From Pseudomonadota bacterium (GTDB lineage Bacteria > Pseudomonadota > Gammaproteobacteria > Xanthomonadales > Rhodanobacteraceae), in contig JAJYSM010000003.1 in assembly GCA_021793575.1 (NCBI GenBank), forward strand, positions 1 through 64,000: DNA of 64,000 nt. Reading direction: 5' to 3'. Each line of letters starts with the position of its first letter. Position 1 is the first letter of the stretch. Made by a program: the position numbers and the translations under genes. This document shows, piece by piece, positions 8,408-18,274 of the stretch. The notes beneath the pieces were generated by a model that did not search any database, was not told the origin of the DNA, and saw only the letters and a program-made list of their open reading frames with translations.

Positions 8408-10041
8408 GGTTCAGCCTCCACCCCGTTTGCCTCCAGCGTGCCTGCAGCGCTTGACGCCGCGGCGAACCACTCGGCCACTGCCGCGCATTGCGTTGCACTG
8501 TAGTGCAGGCCCAGTTTGCTGCGTCGCCACAGCACATCGTCGGCACTGCGCGCCCACTCCACCTGCCGCAGATAGCGCAACTCGGCGACGTGCAGGCCGG
8601 GCGCAATCTCGGCCCCCAGCTCGGCCAGCGACTGTGCCTCATCGCCGCTTGCAGGTTGCGCGTGCGGCGCGCGTAGCAGCAGCACAAGCCGGCTGCCGTA
8701 GGCGCGCGCCCAGCGCTCGCGCAACGCGGCGGGCAACCAGCCATGGCGGGTGGCGAGCGCCTGCAGAAACCGGCTGAAGTCGGCTGGCGGTGTCTGCGCC
8801 GCGCCCACCCAGCCGCCAAGATCGCCGCCGGGCAGCAGCGCGGCATGGGTCCACCCCGCACGCGGCTCGCCCAGCGCGCGGCACAGCAGATCGCCGGCCT
8901 CGGCGGCCAGCACGCGAAACGTGGTGAGCTTGCCGCCCCACACATTCAGCAGCGGCGCCGCCGCCTGCGGCTGGTTCAACTCCAGCCGATATTCGCGCGT
9001 CGCCGCGGCAGGGTCGGCGGCCGCGTCCTCCAGCAGCGGCCGCACGCCGGCATAGCACCACAGCATCTGCTCGGCACGCACCGGCGTGCGCAGAAAGGCG
9101 TTCGCTTCGCGACACAGATACTCGACCTCGGCGGCACTGACCACGTTGCCCTGGGCCAGCGTGTCGACTTCGACATCGGTGGTGCCGATCAGGGTGAAGT
9201 CGTGCTCGTACGGCAACGCAAAGATCACCCGCCGATCGCTGGCCTGGAACAGGTACGCGTCGTTGTGGCTGAACTGTCGCGGCAGCACGATGTGGCTGCC
9301 ACGCACCAGCCGCAGCTGCGCGTGCTGGCGCAGTGGCAGGCCCGCCTCGTCGCGCACGATCGTGGCGAGAAACTGCGCTGCCCACGGACCGGCGGCGTTG
9401 ACCAGCGCGCGCGCGCGCACGCGCTGCTCGCGGCCATCGCCATGGCGCAGCGTGGCCTGCCAGCTGGCGGCATCTCGCGCGACGTGCACGCAGGCGCAGC
9501 GCGTGTGCACGGTGGCGCCGCGTTCGACCGCATCCTGCGCGCAGGCCACGACCAGGCGCGCGTCGTCCACCCAGCCATCGGCGTAGGCAAAGCCGCGCGT
9601 GTAGTGCGGCTGCAGCGCGGCCCCGGCCACGTCGCGACGCAGGTCGAGCGTACGCGAAGCCGGCAGCCAGCTGCGCCGCGCCAGATGGTCGTACAGAAAC
9701 AAGCCGGCGCGGATCATCCACGCCGGGCGCATCGCCGGCTGCTGCGGCATCACGAAGCGCACAGGCCACGCCAGATGCGGCATCGCGCGCAGCAGCAGCT
9801 CGCGCTCGGCCAGCGCCTTGCGCACCAGCGCGAAGCGGTACTGTTCGAGATAGCGCAGGCCACCGTGGATCAGCTTGGTCGAGCACGACGAGGTGTGCGA
9901 AGCCAGATCGTCGCGCTCGACCAGCAGCACGCGCAGCCCGCGTCCGGCCAGATCGCGCGCGATGCCGGCGCCGTTGATGCCACCGCCGACGACCAGCACG
10001 TCAAAGTCGGTGGCGGAACTCGCGGGAGAGATGGACGTCAT
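8404..10041 (-). CDS. glpD: Aerobic FAD-dependent glycerol-3-phosphate dehydrogenase
   Basis: This 545-residue protein oxidises sn-glycerol-3-phosphate to dihydroxyacetone phosphate and passes electrons to quinone at the inner membrane. The FAD-binding Rossmann motif VVGGGINGAGIARDLAGRG lies near the N-terminus, followed by the family sequence STKLIHGGLRYLE. A C-terminal DAO_C domain is present. It is somewhat longer than the E. coli enzyme (about 501). It sits between ugpC (19-nt gap) and ugpQ (4-bp overlap), which differs from the E. coli ugpBAECQ order and directly couples uptake to oxidation. Confidence 0.95.
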   Translation of the reverse strand: MTSISPASSATDFDVLVVGGGINGAGIARDLAGRGLRVLLVERDDLASHTSSCSTKLIHGGLRYLEQYRFALVRKALAERELLLRAMPHLAWPVRFVMPQQPAMRPAWMIRAGLFLYDHLARRSWLPASRTLDLRRDVAGAALQPHYTRGFAYADGWVDDARLVVACAQDAVERGATVHTRCACVHVARDAASWQATLRHGDGREQRVRARALVNAAGPWAAQFLATIVRDEAGLPLRQHAQLRLVRGSHIVLPRQFSHNDAYLFQASDRRVIFALPYEHDFTLIGTTDVEVDTLAQGNVVSAAEVEYLCREANAFLRTPVRAEQMLWCYAGVRPLLEDAAADPAAATREYRLELNQPQAAAPLLNVWGGKLTTFRVLAAEAGDLLCRALGEPRAGWTHAALLPGGDLGGWVGAAQTPPADFSRFLQALATRHGWLPAALRERWARAYGSRLVLLLRAPHAQPASGDEAQSLAELGAEIAPGLHVAELRYLRQVEWARSADDVLWRRSKLGLHYSATQCAAVAEWFAAASSAAGTLEANGVEAEP

Positions 10042-10060
10042 CTAGACGACTCTAGGAGCC

Positions 10061-11131
<1,071 letters not shown>

Positions 11132-11137
11132 GGCGGG

Positions 11138-11968
11138 TCATTTCTCGATATCGGTCAGGCCGCGGATGAACCAGCGCTGCGCCAGCAGCAGCACCAGCAA
11201 CGGCGGCAGCAGCGCCAGCAGCGCGGTGGTCATCACCAAGTCCCAGCGCGGCAGCGCAAAGCTGGTGCCGGCATTGATCAGCCCCTGCATCCCCATCACG
11301 ACCGTGGCGTAGCGCGCATCGGTGGTGGTCAGCAGCGGCCACAGGTACTGGTTCCAGCCGTAGACGAACTCCAGCACGAACAGCGCCGCCAGCGGCGTGC
11401 GCGCCAATGGCAGCGCGCTGTGCAGGAAAAACTGCAACGGCCCGGCGCCATCCATGCGCGCCGCATCCAGCAGGCTCGGCGGCATGCTGGCAAAGAACTG
11501 GCGCAGCAGGAACGTGGCCGTCGCCGAGGCGATCAGCGGCACGATCAGCACCCCATAGCTGTTCAGCAGATGCAGCCCGGCGCTGACCTGGAAGGTGGGG
11601 TAGAAGCGCACCTCCAGCGGCAGCATCAGCGAGCTCAGGATCAGCACGAACGCGGTGCGCCGCAGCGGGAAGCGGAAGTACACCACCGCGTACGCGGACA
11701 GCGTGGCCAGCATGAGCTTGCCCAGCGCAATACCGAGTGCCATCACCAGGCTGTTGCCCAGCATCCGCAGCACGCTGGGCGAGCCGGGCAGCCCGGCACC
11801 CAGCACCGTGCGCAGGTTGGCCAGCAGCCTGTTGCCGGGCAGCCACGGCAGCCGCCCGAGCAGATCACCCGGCGCGTGGCTGGCGGCAATCAGCGCCGCG
11901 TACAGCGGCAACGCCAGCAGCAGCGCCTGCAACAACAGCGCGCTGCGCCGCAACCACTGGCGCTTCAC
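11138..11968 (-). CDS. ugpE: sn-glycerol-3-phosphate ABC transporter, permease
   Basis: This 276-residue inner-membrane permease has six predicted transmembrane segments. The EAA-loop contact sequence DAARMDGAGPLQFFLHSALP docks on the ATPase. It matches the MalG/UgpE branch of binding-protein-dependent permeases. Its start overlaps the ugpA stop by 4 bp (ATGA), and ugpC follows after 6 nt. With UgpA it forms the membrane channel for G3P and probably glycerophosphodiesters. Confidence 0.92.
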   Translation of the reverse strand: MKRQWLRRSALLLQALLLALPLYAALIAASHAPGDLLGRLPWLPGNRLLANLRTVLGAGLPGSPSVLRMLGNSLVMALGIALGKLMLATLSAYAVVYFRFPLRRTAFVLILSSLMLPLEVRFYPTFQVSAGLHLLNSYGVLIVPLIASATATFLLRQFFASMPPSLLDAARMDGAGPLQFFLHSALPLARTPLAALFVLEFVYGWNQYLWPLLTTTDARYATVVMGMQGLINAGTSFALPRWDLVMTTALLALLPPLLVLLLAQRWFIRGLTDIEK

Positions 11969-12873
11969 GCTGGCACCCGTCGCCGCTGCAGCCGCAGCTG
12001 CAGCACGCCCAGCCCGGTCACCAGCAGCATCAGCAGCAGCGACTGCACCGCGGCCGCGCCCTGATCGAAATTGCGGAAGGCATCCTCATACAGCTTGTAC
12101 ACCAGCGTCTCGGTGGCGTGGTCGGGACCGCCCTGGGTCAATACATCGATCAGGCCGAAGGTATCGAACAGCACGAAGGTCAGATCGGTCACCACCAGGA
12201 ACAGCGTGGTCGGCGCCAGCAGCGGCCAGATCACATCGCGCACCCGGCGCCAGCCACGCGCGCCGTCCAGCGCCGCCGCCTCCAGCAGCGAGGGCGGCAG
12301 CGATTGCAGCGCCGCGCCGTAGAACAGAAAGTTGTACGCCAGCAACTGCCACACCGTGGTGGCCAGCACCAGCGCCTGCGCCTGCCCCGTCTGCAGCGCC
12401 GGGTTCCAGTGCACGCCGGCGTGTTCCAGCAGCCCCGCGCCCAGCCCCACCTGCGGCCGAAACAGGAACACCCACAGTGCGGCGCTGATCGCCGGCGCCA
12501 ATGCGTACGGCCACAGAAACAGTGTGCGGAACAGCGTGCGGCCCGAGCGCAGTCCCTCCACCGCCACCGCCAGCGCAAACCCCCCGGCCAGCGCGAGCAC
12601 GCTGGTCAGCAGCGCATACGCCAGCGTCAGCAGCAAGGCGTGCCCGTATTCGGCACTGGACAGCGTGTGCGCAAAGTGCCGCAGCCCGACAAACTCCTCG
12701 CTGAGGCCGAACGCATCGCCCTGATAAAACGCATCGCGCAGCGCCCGCAGCGTCGGCCACAGGAAGAACACCGCGATCACCGCCAGCTGCGGTGCCAGCA
12801 GCAGCGACGGCAGCAGCCAGCCGCGAAACCACGCCCCCGGCAACGGCGCACCGGCAGCCTGCGAGCCGCCCAT
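11965..12873 (-). CDS. ugpA: sn-glycerol-3-phosphate ABC transporter, permease
   Basis: This 302-residue permease is of the MalF/UgpA type with six membrane helices and the EAA-loop sequence EAAALDGARGWRRVRDVIWP. E. coli UgpA has 295 residues. Start and ugpB stop share one base (TGATG), so translation is coupled. It pairs with UgpE in the inner membrane. Confidence 0.92.
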   Translation of the reverse strand: MGGSQAAGAPLPGAWFRGWLLPSLLLAPQLAVIAVFFLWPTLRALRDAFYQGDAFGLSEEFVGLRHFAHTLSSAEYGHALLLTLAYALLTSVLALAGGFALAVAVEGLRSGRTLFRTLFLWPYALAPAISAALWVFLFRPQVGLGAGLLEHAGVHWNPALQTGQAQALVLATTVWQLLAYNFLFYGAALQSLPPSLLEAAALDGARGWRRVRDVIWPLLAPTTLFLVVTDLTFVLFDTFGLIDVLTQGGPDHATETLVYKLYEDAFRNFDQGAAAVQSLLLMLLVTGLGVLQLRLQRRRVPA

Positions 12874-14189
12874 CAGCGTTCGCCGCCCGCCGTTTCACCG
12901 AAGCGCTGCAGCAGCCCGTCGCCTTGCTGCACGACCTGCTTCAGCGCCGCCTCCGGCGTCTGCTTGCCGGCCAGCACGGCCTCGAGCGCGTTGCGCTGGA
13001 TCTGCCGCAGCTGCGGCAGATAGCCCAGCCGCAGGCCGCGCGTCCACGCCAGCGGCGGCTTGTTGGACAGCTCCTGCACCGCCACCAGCGCGCCCGGATT
13101 CTGCCGGTAGTAACCGCTGGCCTGCAGCGCGTCGTAACCGCCGCGGGTCACCGGCACATAGCCGGTGGTGCGCGCCCACTGCGCCTGCACCGGCGCGCTC
13201 ATCAGGTAATGCAGAAACGCGGCGATGCCGGGCAGATGATCGGCCGGCACGCGTGCCATCACCCACAGCGAGGCGCCGCCGGTGAGGCTGTTCTGCGGCG
13301 CACCCGGCACACTGGCGGCATGCGGCATCGGCGCGATGCCCCAGGGGAAACGCGCGCCGCCCGCGATCGCCGCCATCGACGAGGAGCTGTCCATGTACAT
13401 CGCGCAGGTCTGGTTGATGAACAGCGGCAGCGCGTTGCTTTCCGGACCGCCGTAGCGGAACACGCCGCTGCGTGACCACGCCGCCAGGTCGCCGAGATGT
13501 TTGCGGAAGGCTGGCGCATCCAGCAGCAGATGCACACCGCGAAAGGTCTTGTAGCCGTTGTCGTCGCTGGCATACGGCAAGCCGTTCCAGGCCGCGAACT
13601 GCTCGAACTGGATCCACTCCGGCCAGCCCGTGCTGAAGCCGCATTTCGCGCCCGACGCCAGCAGCCGGGTGCCGGCCGCGCCCATCTGCGCCCAGCTGGT
13701 CGGCGGCGCCACGCCGGCGCGCGCCAGCATGGCCTTGTTGTAGTACAGCACCGGGGTCGAGGCATTGAACGGCAGCGACAGCAGCCGCCCCTGCGCGTCG
13801 GCGTAATAGCTGGCGGCCGCGGGGATGAACAGGCCGGTGGCGAACGGCTGCTTCTGCTGCTGCATCAGCGCATCCACCGGCACGGTCGCGCCGCGCGCGC
13901 TCATCATGGTGGCGGTGCCGACATCGAACACCTGCACGATGTCCGGCGGCGAGCCGGCACGAAACGCGGCGATCGCCGCCAGCATGGTCTGGTCGTAGCT
14001 GCCGCGGTTGACCGCGATGACCTGATAGCGATCCTGCGTGGCGTTGAAGCCGTCCACCAGGTGCTGCACTTCCACCCCCAGCTCGCCGCTCATGGCGTGC
14101 CAGAACTGGATCGGCACGCGCGCCGCGTGGGCGGGCACAGCCAGCATGATGGCGACCAGCCACAGGCCCGCACGGGCGAAGCGCCGCAT
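12873..14189 (-). CDS. ugpB: sn-glycerol-3-phosphate ABC transporter, periplasmic binding protein
   Basis: This protein of about 438 residues is an extracytoplasmic solute-binding protein of family 1 with a signal peptide ending AVPAHA. The mature start VPIQFWHAMSGELG and the later FNATQDRY resemble E. coli UgpB, where the loop FWHAM is part of the ligand region. It is the first gene of the operon. The ORF is open from 14207, but a Pho-box-like repeat and a TATCAT -10 candidate lie immediately before it, so a start at the third in-frame ATG (14189, MRRFARAG) is preferred. The start remains uncertain. Confidence 0.9.
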   Translation of the reverse strand: MRRFARAGLWLVAIMLAVPAHAARVPIQFWHAMSGELGVEVQHLVDGFNATQDRYQVIAVNRGSYDQTMLAAIAAFRAGSPPDIVQVFDVGTATMMSARGATVPVDALMQQQKQPFATGLFIPAAASYYADAQGRLLSLPFNASTPVLYYNKAMLARAGVAPPTSWAQMGAAGTRLLASGAKCGFSTGWPEWIQFEQFAAWNGLPYASDDNGYKTFRGVHLLLDAPAFRKHLGDLAAWSRSGVFRYGGPESNALPLFINQTCAMYMDSSSSMAAIAGGARFPWGIAPMPHAASVPGAPQNSLTGGASLWVMARVPADHLPGIAAFLHYLMSAPVQAQWARTTGYVPVTRGGYDALQASGYYRQNPGALVAVQELSNKPPLAWTRGLRLGYLPQLRQIQRNALEAVLAGKQTPEAALKQVVQQGDGLLQRFGETAGGER

Positions 14190-14209
14190 GGCGATGCGAA
14201 ACATCATGA

Positions 14210-14244
14210 TAAAAAAGCCCCGGTCGATGACACTACGGCGTCAG
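14210..14244 (-). promoter_or_regulatory. Candidate Pho box and -10 for the ugp operon
   Basis: Read on the minus strand, two 7-nt half-sites with 11-bp spacing occur: CTGACGC, then 4 nt, then GTGTCAT (14227-14244). The E. coli Pho box is CTGTCAT-N4-CTGTCAT; the second half matches 6 of 7 and the first 4 of 7. A TATCAT hexamer follows about 12 nt downstream. A further CTTGTCA lies 22 bp upstream. The ugp operon of E. coli is PhoB-activated, which supports the reading, but the match is imperfect. Confidence 0.4.
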
Positions 14245-14369
14245 GCTAGCCAGCCTGTGTGACAAGTTGACGACGCGCCGCCAAACGCCACCGGCACACT
14301 GCCGCCAAACTGCAACACGCGTTGACCAGCATGCCGGTTTGCCGCTCCTTTACTGCATCGAGGTCGCAC

Positions 14370-16397
14370 ATGTCCCGTCCTGCCCCGCTTCCGCTGCGCC
14401 TGCTGGCCGCCACCCTGCTGCTGGCCAGCCTGTCGCTGGCGCCCGCACTCGCCACCGGCCCGGCCCCCGCCACGCCGCCGGTCGCCGCCGCGCGGGCGGC
14501 CGGCACCCACCGCATCATCGTGTTCGTGTGGGACGGCATGCGGCCGGATGCGATCAGCGCGCAGGACACGCCGCACCTGCTGGCGCTGGCACAGCGCGGG
14601 GTGTGGTTCAGCGACAACCACGCCACCTACCCCACCTTCACCATGGCCAACGCGTCGAGCTTCGCCACCGGCGCGTTCCCCGGGCCGATCGGTTTCTACG
14701 GCAACAGCTTCTGGGCGCCCGGCGCCAAGGGCAGCAACGCGAAGGGCCAGCCGGCCAATTTCCAGAACCCGATCTTCACCGAGGACTACGCCGTGCTGCG
14801 CGATCTCGACGCACGCGACGACGGCGCCCTGCTGCAGGTGCCGACCCTGCTGGCCACCGCGCAGCAGGCCGGCCTGACCACCGCGGTGATCGGCAAGTCC
14901 GGCCCGGCGTTCCTGCAGAACTACAAGCTCGCCAACGATGGCAGCCTGCGCGGCGTGCTGCTGGATGAAAACACCGCGCTGCCGCTGGCCTTCGCCAAAG
15001 AGCTGCAGCGCGCCGGCTACCCGCTGCCGGCCAACAGCGTGCACACCTACCCGCCCGCGCAGCTGCAGCTGGCCGCCGACAACGGCGCGCCCACCGCGCC
15101 GGGCAAGCTGGTCACGCTGAAGGATGGCGTCACCTCCGACGCCAGCGCCGCGGTCGAGACCACGCCCGGGCCGGCCAATGCGTGGATGATGCAGGTGTAC
15201 CTGGACGAGGTGCTGCCCAAGCACCGGCCCGACGTGAGCGTGGTCTGGTTCCGCAACCCGGACACCACCCAGCACCAGTACGGCGTCGGCTCGCCGGAGT
15301 TCCACCTTGCGCTGCAGGCGCAGGACGAGCTGCTCGGCAAGCTGGAGGCGAAGCTGCGCGCGCTGGGGATGGCCGACAGCACCGACCTGATCGTGGTCTC
15401 CGACCACGGCCACAGCAACGTGGCCGGCCCGCGCGACCTGTTTCCGCTGCGCACGATCAACGACAGCCGCGTCGGCGGCATCGACAACGCGTGGGGCTAC
15501 TCGGTGTCCGGCAGCGTGCGCCTGGCCGACCAGCTCACCCGCGCCGGCTTCACCGCCTTCGACGGCCAGGGCTGCATCTACGCGCCGGTGATGAGCGGCG
15601 TGCGCGCCGACGGCACGCAGCTGCTGCCGACCCGCTACGACGACGACGGCAGCGTCTGCGGCAAGCCCGGCCCGTACACCACGCCCGGCTATCGTGTGCC
15701 GGACGTGCTGCCGAAGGGCGCGCTGGTGATCGCGCCGAACGACGGCACCGACTACTTCTACCAGCCCGAGCACGACGCCGCGGTGGTGAAGCGCGCGGTG
15801 CGCTTCCTGCAGTCGCGCGAATACGTCGGCGCGATCTTCGTGGCGCGCCGCTACGGCGCCATCCCCGGCACCCTGCCGGCCGAAGACGTGCACCTGGGCA
15901 ACGCGGCGCGCGGGCCGGACATCATCATCAGCTACGCGTGGGACGCGAACGCGGTGATCCAGGGTTTCCGCGGCACCGAATACGGCACCGTCTCCACCGA
16001 GCGCGGCCAGCACGGCAGCTTCAGCCCGATCGACGTGCACAACACCTTGCTCGCCGCCGGCCCGGATTTCCGCACGCGCTTCCGCGACCCGCTGCCCAGC
16101 GGCAACGTCGACCTGGCGCCCACCCTCGCCGCGCTGCTGGGGCTGAAGCTGCCGCAGGCGCAGGGCCGCGTGTTGCACGAGGCGCTCGCCGGCCAACTGG
16201 CGCAGCCGGTCAGCGCCTACCGCGTCACACCGGCGCAGCTGCGCCCGGCGCAGCCCGCCACCGGCCTGCGCATGCAGCGCATCGACGGCAGCCCGCTGCC
16301 GGCCACCCGGTTCGACTTCACCGTGCAGCTGAAGCAGCTGCAGCGCGGCGAGCAGCGCTGGACGTACTTCGATCAGGCCGGGCCGCAGCGGCAGTAA
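14370..16397 (+). CDS. Secreted alkaline-phosphatase-superfamily phosphodiesterase/pyrophosphatase
   Basis: This protein of about 675 residues has a signal peptide (ending APALATG) and the type I phosphodiesterase/nucleotide pyrophosphatase fold. Metal and nucleophile motifs are VFVWDGMRPD, the nucleophile region TYPTFTMANASS, NPDTTQHQ, VVSDHGHSN and GQHGSFSP. I chose ATG 14370, with CGAGG 7 nt upstream, over the track start at 14322. It is divergent from ugpB and shares its 160-bp control region, which suggests joint control and a role in releasing G3P or phosphate from external phosphodiesters. The precise substrate is unknown. Confidence 0.88.
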   Translation: MSRPAPLPLRLLAATLLLASLSLAPALATGPAPATPPVAAARAAGTHRIIVFVWDGMRPDAISAQDTPHLLALAQRGVWFSDNHATYPTFTMANASSFATGAFPGPIGFYGNSFWAPGAKGSNAKGQPANFQNPIFTEDYAVLRDLDARDDGALLQVPTLLATAQQAGLTTAVIGKSGPAFLQNYKLANDGSLRGVLLDENTALPLAFAKELQRAGYPLPANSVHTYPPAQLQLAADNGAPTAPGKLVTLKDGVTSDASAAVETTPGPANAWMMQVYLDEVLPKHRPDVSVVWFRNPDTTQHQYGVGSPEFHLALQAQDELLGKLEAKLRALGMADSTDLIVVSDHGHSNVAGPRDLFPLRTINDSRVGGIDNAWGYSVSGSVRLADQLTRAGFTAFDGQGCIYAPVMSGVRADGTQLLPTRYDDDGSVCGKPGPYTTPGYRVPDVLPKGALVIAPNDGTDYFYQPEHDAAVVKRAVRFLQSREYVGAIFVARRYGAIPGTLPAEDVHLGNAARGPDIIISYAWDANAVIQGFRGTEYGTVSTERGQHGSFSPIDVHNTLLAAGPDFRTRFRDPLPSGNVDLAPTLAALLGLKLPQAQGRVLHEALAGQLAQPVSAYRVTPAQLRPAQPATGLRMQRIDGSPLPATRFDFTVQLKQLQRGEQRWTYFDQAGPQRQ

Positions 16398-16542
16398 TCG
16401 TTGCAGCGTTGCGGTGGTTCCGGCGAAAGCGACTGCAGTCGCGATGCTCAGGCTTGCGCGCTGATCGCCGGCGACCGGGCCGGCATCAAACGGCTGGCGC
16501 GCGGGGCGGTGGGGTTGCGTCCGCAGTGATCACCACCTGCGT

Positions 16543-16570
16543 CCTCTCCCCAGGCCTTATTGGGGAGAGG
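16543..16570. terminator. Hairpin between convergent genes
   Basis: A perfect 10-bp inverted repeat CCTCTCCCCA / TGGGGAGAGG with an 8-nt loop lies between the hydrolase gene (plus) and the HTH gene (minus). The position suits a bidirectional transcription end. No long T-tract is visible. The 16398-16616 gap otherwise holds nothing that I recognise. Confidence 0.45.
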
Positions 16571-16616
16571 GGGCGCCCCGGCTCTTCGCTTTGACTGTCA
16601 GTGCCAGCGCAAACGC

Positions 16617-16898
16617 TCAGGCCGCCTGACGCACGCGGATTTCCACATGCAGACCCGCCGCCGCGGCCATGTTGACCAGCGCGTCGATGCCGAACAGGTT
16701 GATCTTGCCGCGCATCAAGTCGGAGACCTGCGGCTGCGTCACGCCAAACAGCTTGGCGGCCTGCGCCTGGCTCATTTCGGTGCGGGCGATGTGCTTCTTG
16801 AGCGCCATCATCAGCTCGGAACGCAGCTTCAAGTTCTCGACCTCGGCCGGGGTGTCCTCGATCGCTTCCCACACGCTGGCATGTCGTTGCTTGCTCAT
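16617..16898 (-). CDS. XRE-family antitoxin-type HTH protein (COG5606/HTH_37-like)
   Basis: This 93-residue DNA-binding protein has a helix-turn-helix at about 42-65 (SQAQAAKLFGVTQPQVSDLMRGK). The style is that of antitoxins paired with RelE/Gp49-like toxins. No toxin ORF is visible directly upstream or downstream; the upstream space is taken by a hairpin repeat cluster. It may therefore be an orphan antitoxin or a stand-alone regulator. The ATG is preceded by AAGGAGTTGGGAGC, a good ribosome-binding region. Confidence 0.85.
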   Translation of the reverse strand: MSKQRHASVWEAIEDTPAEVENLKLRSELMMALKKHIARTEMSQAQAAKLFGVTQPQVSDLMRGKINLFGIDALVNMAAAAGLHVEIRVRQAA

Positions 16899-16921
16899 GC
16901 TCCCAACTCCTTGGCTGGGTA

Positions 16922-17112
16922 GGTGAAAGAGCTTTCACCCTCCTGCGGAGGGCGAGGTACTTCTCTTTTGCTTGTCCAAAAGAGAAGTACCCAAGAGAAA
17001 ACGACACCCCACTTGGCGCTCGCCGGGCTGCGCCCGCCGAGTCCGTGAGCCGAGGCCGGGCTTTTCGACAGGACTCCTGTCCTGGCGAAAAGGCATCGAC
17101 ATCCTGTCGATG
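16922..17112. repeat. Cluster of palindromes (REP/BIME-like intergenic element)
   Basis: Four successive inverted repeats lie in 190 bp with no gene. They are GGTGAAA/TTTCACC (16922-16939), GTACTTCTCTTTTG with its exact complement after 6 nt (16957-16990), a composite hairpin at 17061-17090 (CTTTTCG...CGAAAAG enclosing CAGGAC/GTCCTG), and CATCGACA/TGTCGATG (17094-17112). The second one, reading through as KREVPRPP in a spurious ORF, resembles a sequence I associate with Xanthomonadales intergenic repeats. The rest of 16899-17245 shows nothing else. Confidence 0.7.
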
Positions 17113-17245
17113 CCCCTGCGGGCCTGATCGTCCTCGCCTCACCGCCGCACAGGGGAGGGGAAAGCAGAGCGATTCTCCGCAAGCCCCATGCAGCCAAGGA
17201 TTTGCTGGTACCCCGGTGACGCCGCCGGCATATGCCTTGGAAGTG

Positions 17246-17680
17246 TCAGCCAGCGCTGGTTGTACCCTGCAAGTAATAAGGCTCCATAGCCAGCTTCAAT
17301 GCTTTTGGTATGGACGGCCAGCTGTATTCGCCGTCCTCGGGACGCCAAGATTGCGATGAAGCAAATCGGGTGTATTGGCTTGCATGCGTGAGCAACTCAT
17401 CGTGCGGGTACAAATACCAGCCACCAGAGTGCGGAAAAACCACCCACAAGCCCTTGCCTCGATACTTGCGGCAGAGGGTGAGCCTACCCTTGAGTTGAAT
17501 TTTGACCGTCTCACCGGAGAGATGTTGGGCAAGGAAGTCTGCGCCGTTCCAATCGTCACTGAGCCGAATAGTTGCAAATCCGTAGTCAGCCAGAACCCCA
17601 GAAATCTTCTGGTAGTTGTAATTCTCTTTCTGGCGAGCTGAAAGTTCGGCGTAGGATATTTTGGGGAATCGAGTCTGCAT
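17246..17680 (-). CDS. Hypothetical protein, possible PD-(D/E)XK nuclease-like fold
   Basis: This 144-residue soluble protein has a visibly lower GC content and less biased codons than its neighbours, which suggests transfer. Residues 45-66 contain GADFLAQH followed by VKIQLKGR, giving D48 and Q62-x-K64. This spacing resembles the D...(E/Q)xK active site of PD-(D/E)XK endonucleases. There is no signal peptide or membrane segment. It lies between two antitoxin-type genes in an accessory patch. Function is not established; the nuclease idea rests on a short motif only. Confidence 0.7.
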   Translation of the reverse strand: MQTRFPKISYAELSARQKENYNYQKISGVLADYGFATIRLSDDWNGADFLAQHLSGETVKIQLKGRLTLCRKYRGKGLWVVFPHSGGWYLYPHDELLTHASQYTRFASSQSWRPEDGEYSWPSIPKALKLAMEPYYLQGTTSAG

Positions 17681-17829
17681 GTTTTGCTGCCTAACTGTCA
17701 GGTCCCGAATCTTGGGGACAACGCAGGATCATTCAGCAACACTTTGAAGCCGTCAACGACGGGCACGACGGGCATAAAAGTGTCTGATGGCCGCGTAGGG
17801 CAAGTTCATACGTGGTGCCGAGGACCAGA

Positions 17830-18123
17830 TCAGGCCGCCGCCAGCTTGAGCTTGCCGACGCGCTTGAGGTCGGTGTTCTGGCGAGCCACCCACAGATCAT
17901 GGGCGGTCTGCATGGCCAGCCAGCTCTCCGGGGTGCGGCCGATGGCCTTGGACAAACGCAGCGCCATTTCCGGCGTGATCCGGCTGCTGCCTTTCAGGAC
18001 GCGGCTGAGGGTGGAGGCAGCCACGTCGAGTTTGAGCGCAAGCTCGCGGCCGCTGTAGCCGTGCGGTTCAAGGTAGACCGCGGTGATGAACTCGCCGGGA
18101 TGGGGAGGGTTATGCATGGTCAT
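17830..18123 (-). CDS. higA: HigA-type addiction-module antitoxin (XRE HTH)
   Basis: This protein of about 97 residues starts NPPHPGEF, the hallmark N-terminus of HigA antidotes, followed by an HTH (about 25-50) and ITPEMALRLSKAIGRTPESWLAMQ. The start at 18123 was chosen because GCGGAGGA lies about 8 nt upstream; the track start at 18192 is too long for the family. In most systems higB (a RelE-fold RNase) precedes higA. Upstream of this gene there is only an inverted repeat and then the lipoprotein gene, so no toxin is visible. Confidence 0.87.
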   Translation of the reverse strand: MTMHNPPHPGEFITAVYLEPHGYSGRELALKLDVAASTLSRVLKGSSRITPEMALRLSKAIGRTPESWLAMQTAHDLWVARQNTDLKRVGKLKLAAA

Positions 18124-18226
18124 CAGCGGTAATCCTCCGCATGGCCTGGATGTTTTGCTGGCATCGGATCCAACGAGTGGGCCAAAGATCAATCAAACTC
18201 CATCAAAGGGTGAATCGCTTTGGGTC

Positions 18227-18259
18227 ATCCATCGCCACGATGACGCCATGGCGATGGAT
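18227..18259. repeat. Inverted repeat ATCCATCGCCA
   Basis: A perfect 11-bp inverted repeat with an 11-nt spacer lies between the higA-like gene and the lipoprotein gene, both on the minus strand. It could be an operator for the HTH protein or the lipoprotein gene's transcription end. Sequence alone does not separate these options. Confidence 0.4.
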
Positions 18260-18274
18260 TGAGTAACTGAACCA

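Noticed and set aside
14241-16196. 651-residue minus-strand ORF
   Set aside because: Antisense to the secreted hydrolase with clear catalytic motifs; low-complexity translation and no ribosome site.
16895-17197. 100-residue minus-strand ORF upstream of the HTH gene, considered as a missing toxin
   Set aside because: It translates the palindromic repeat cluster, has no RelE-like features and no ribosome site.
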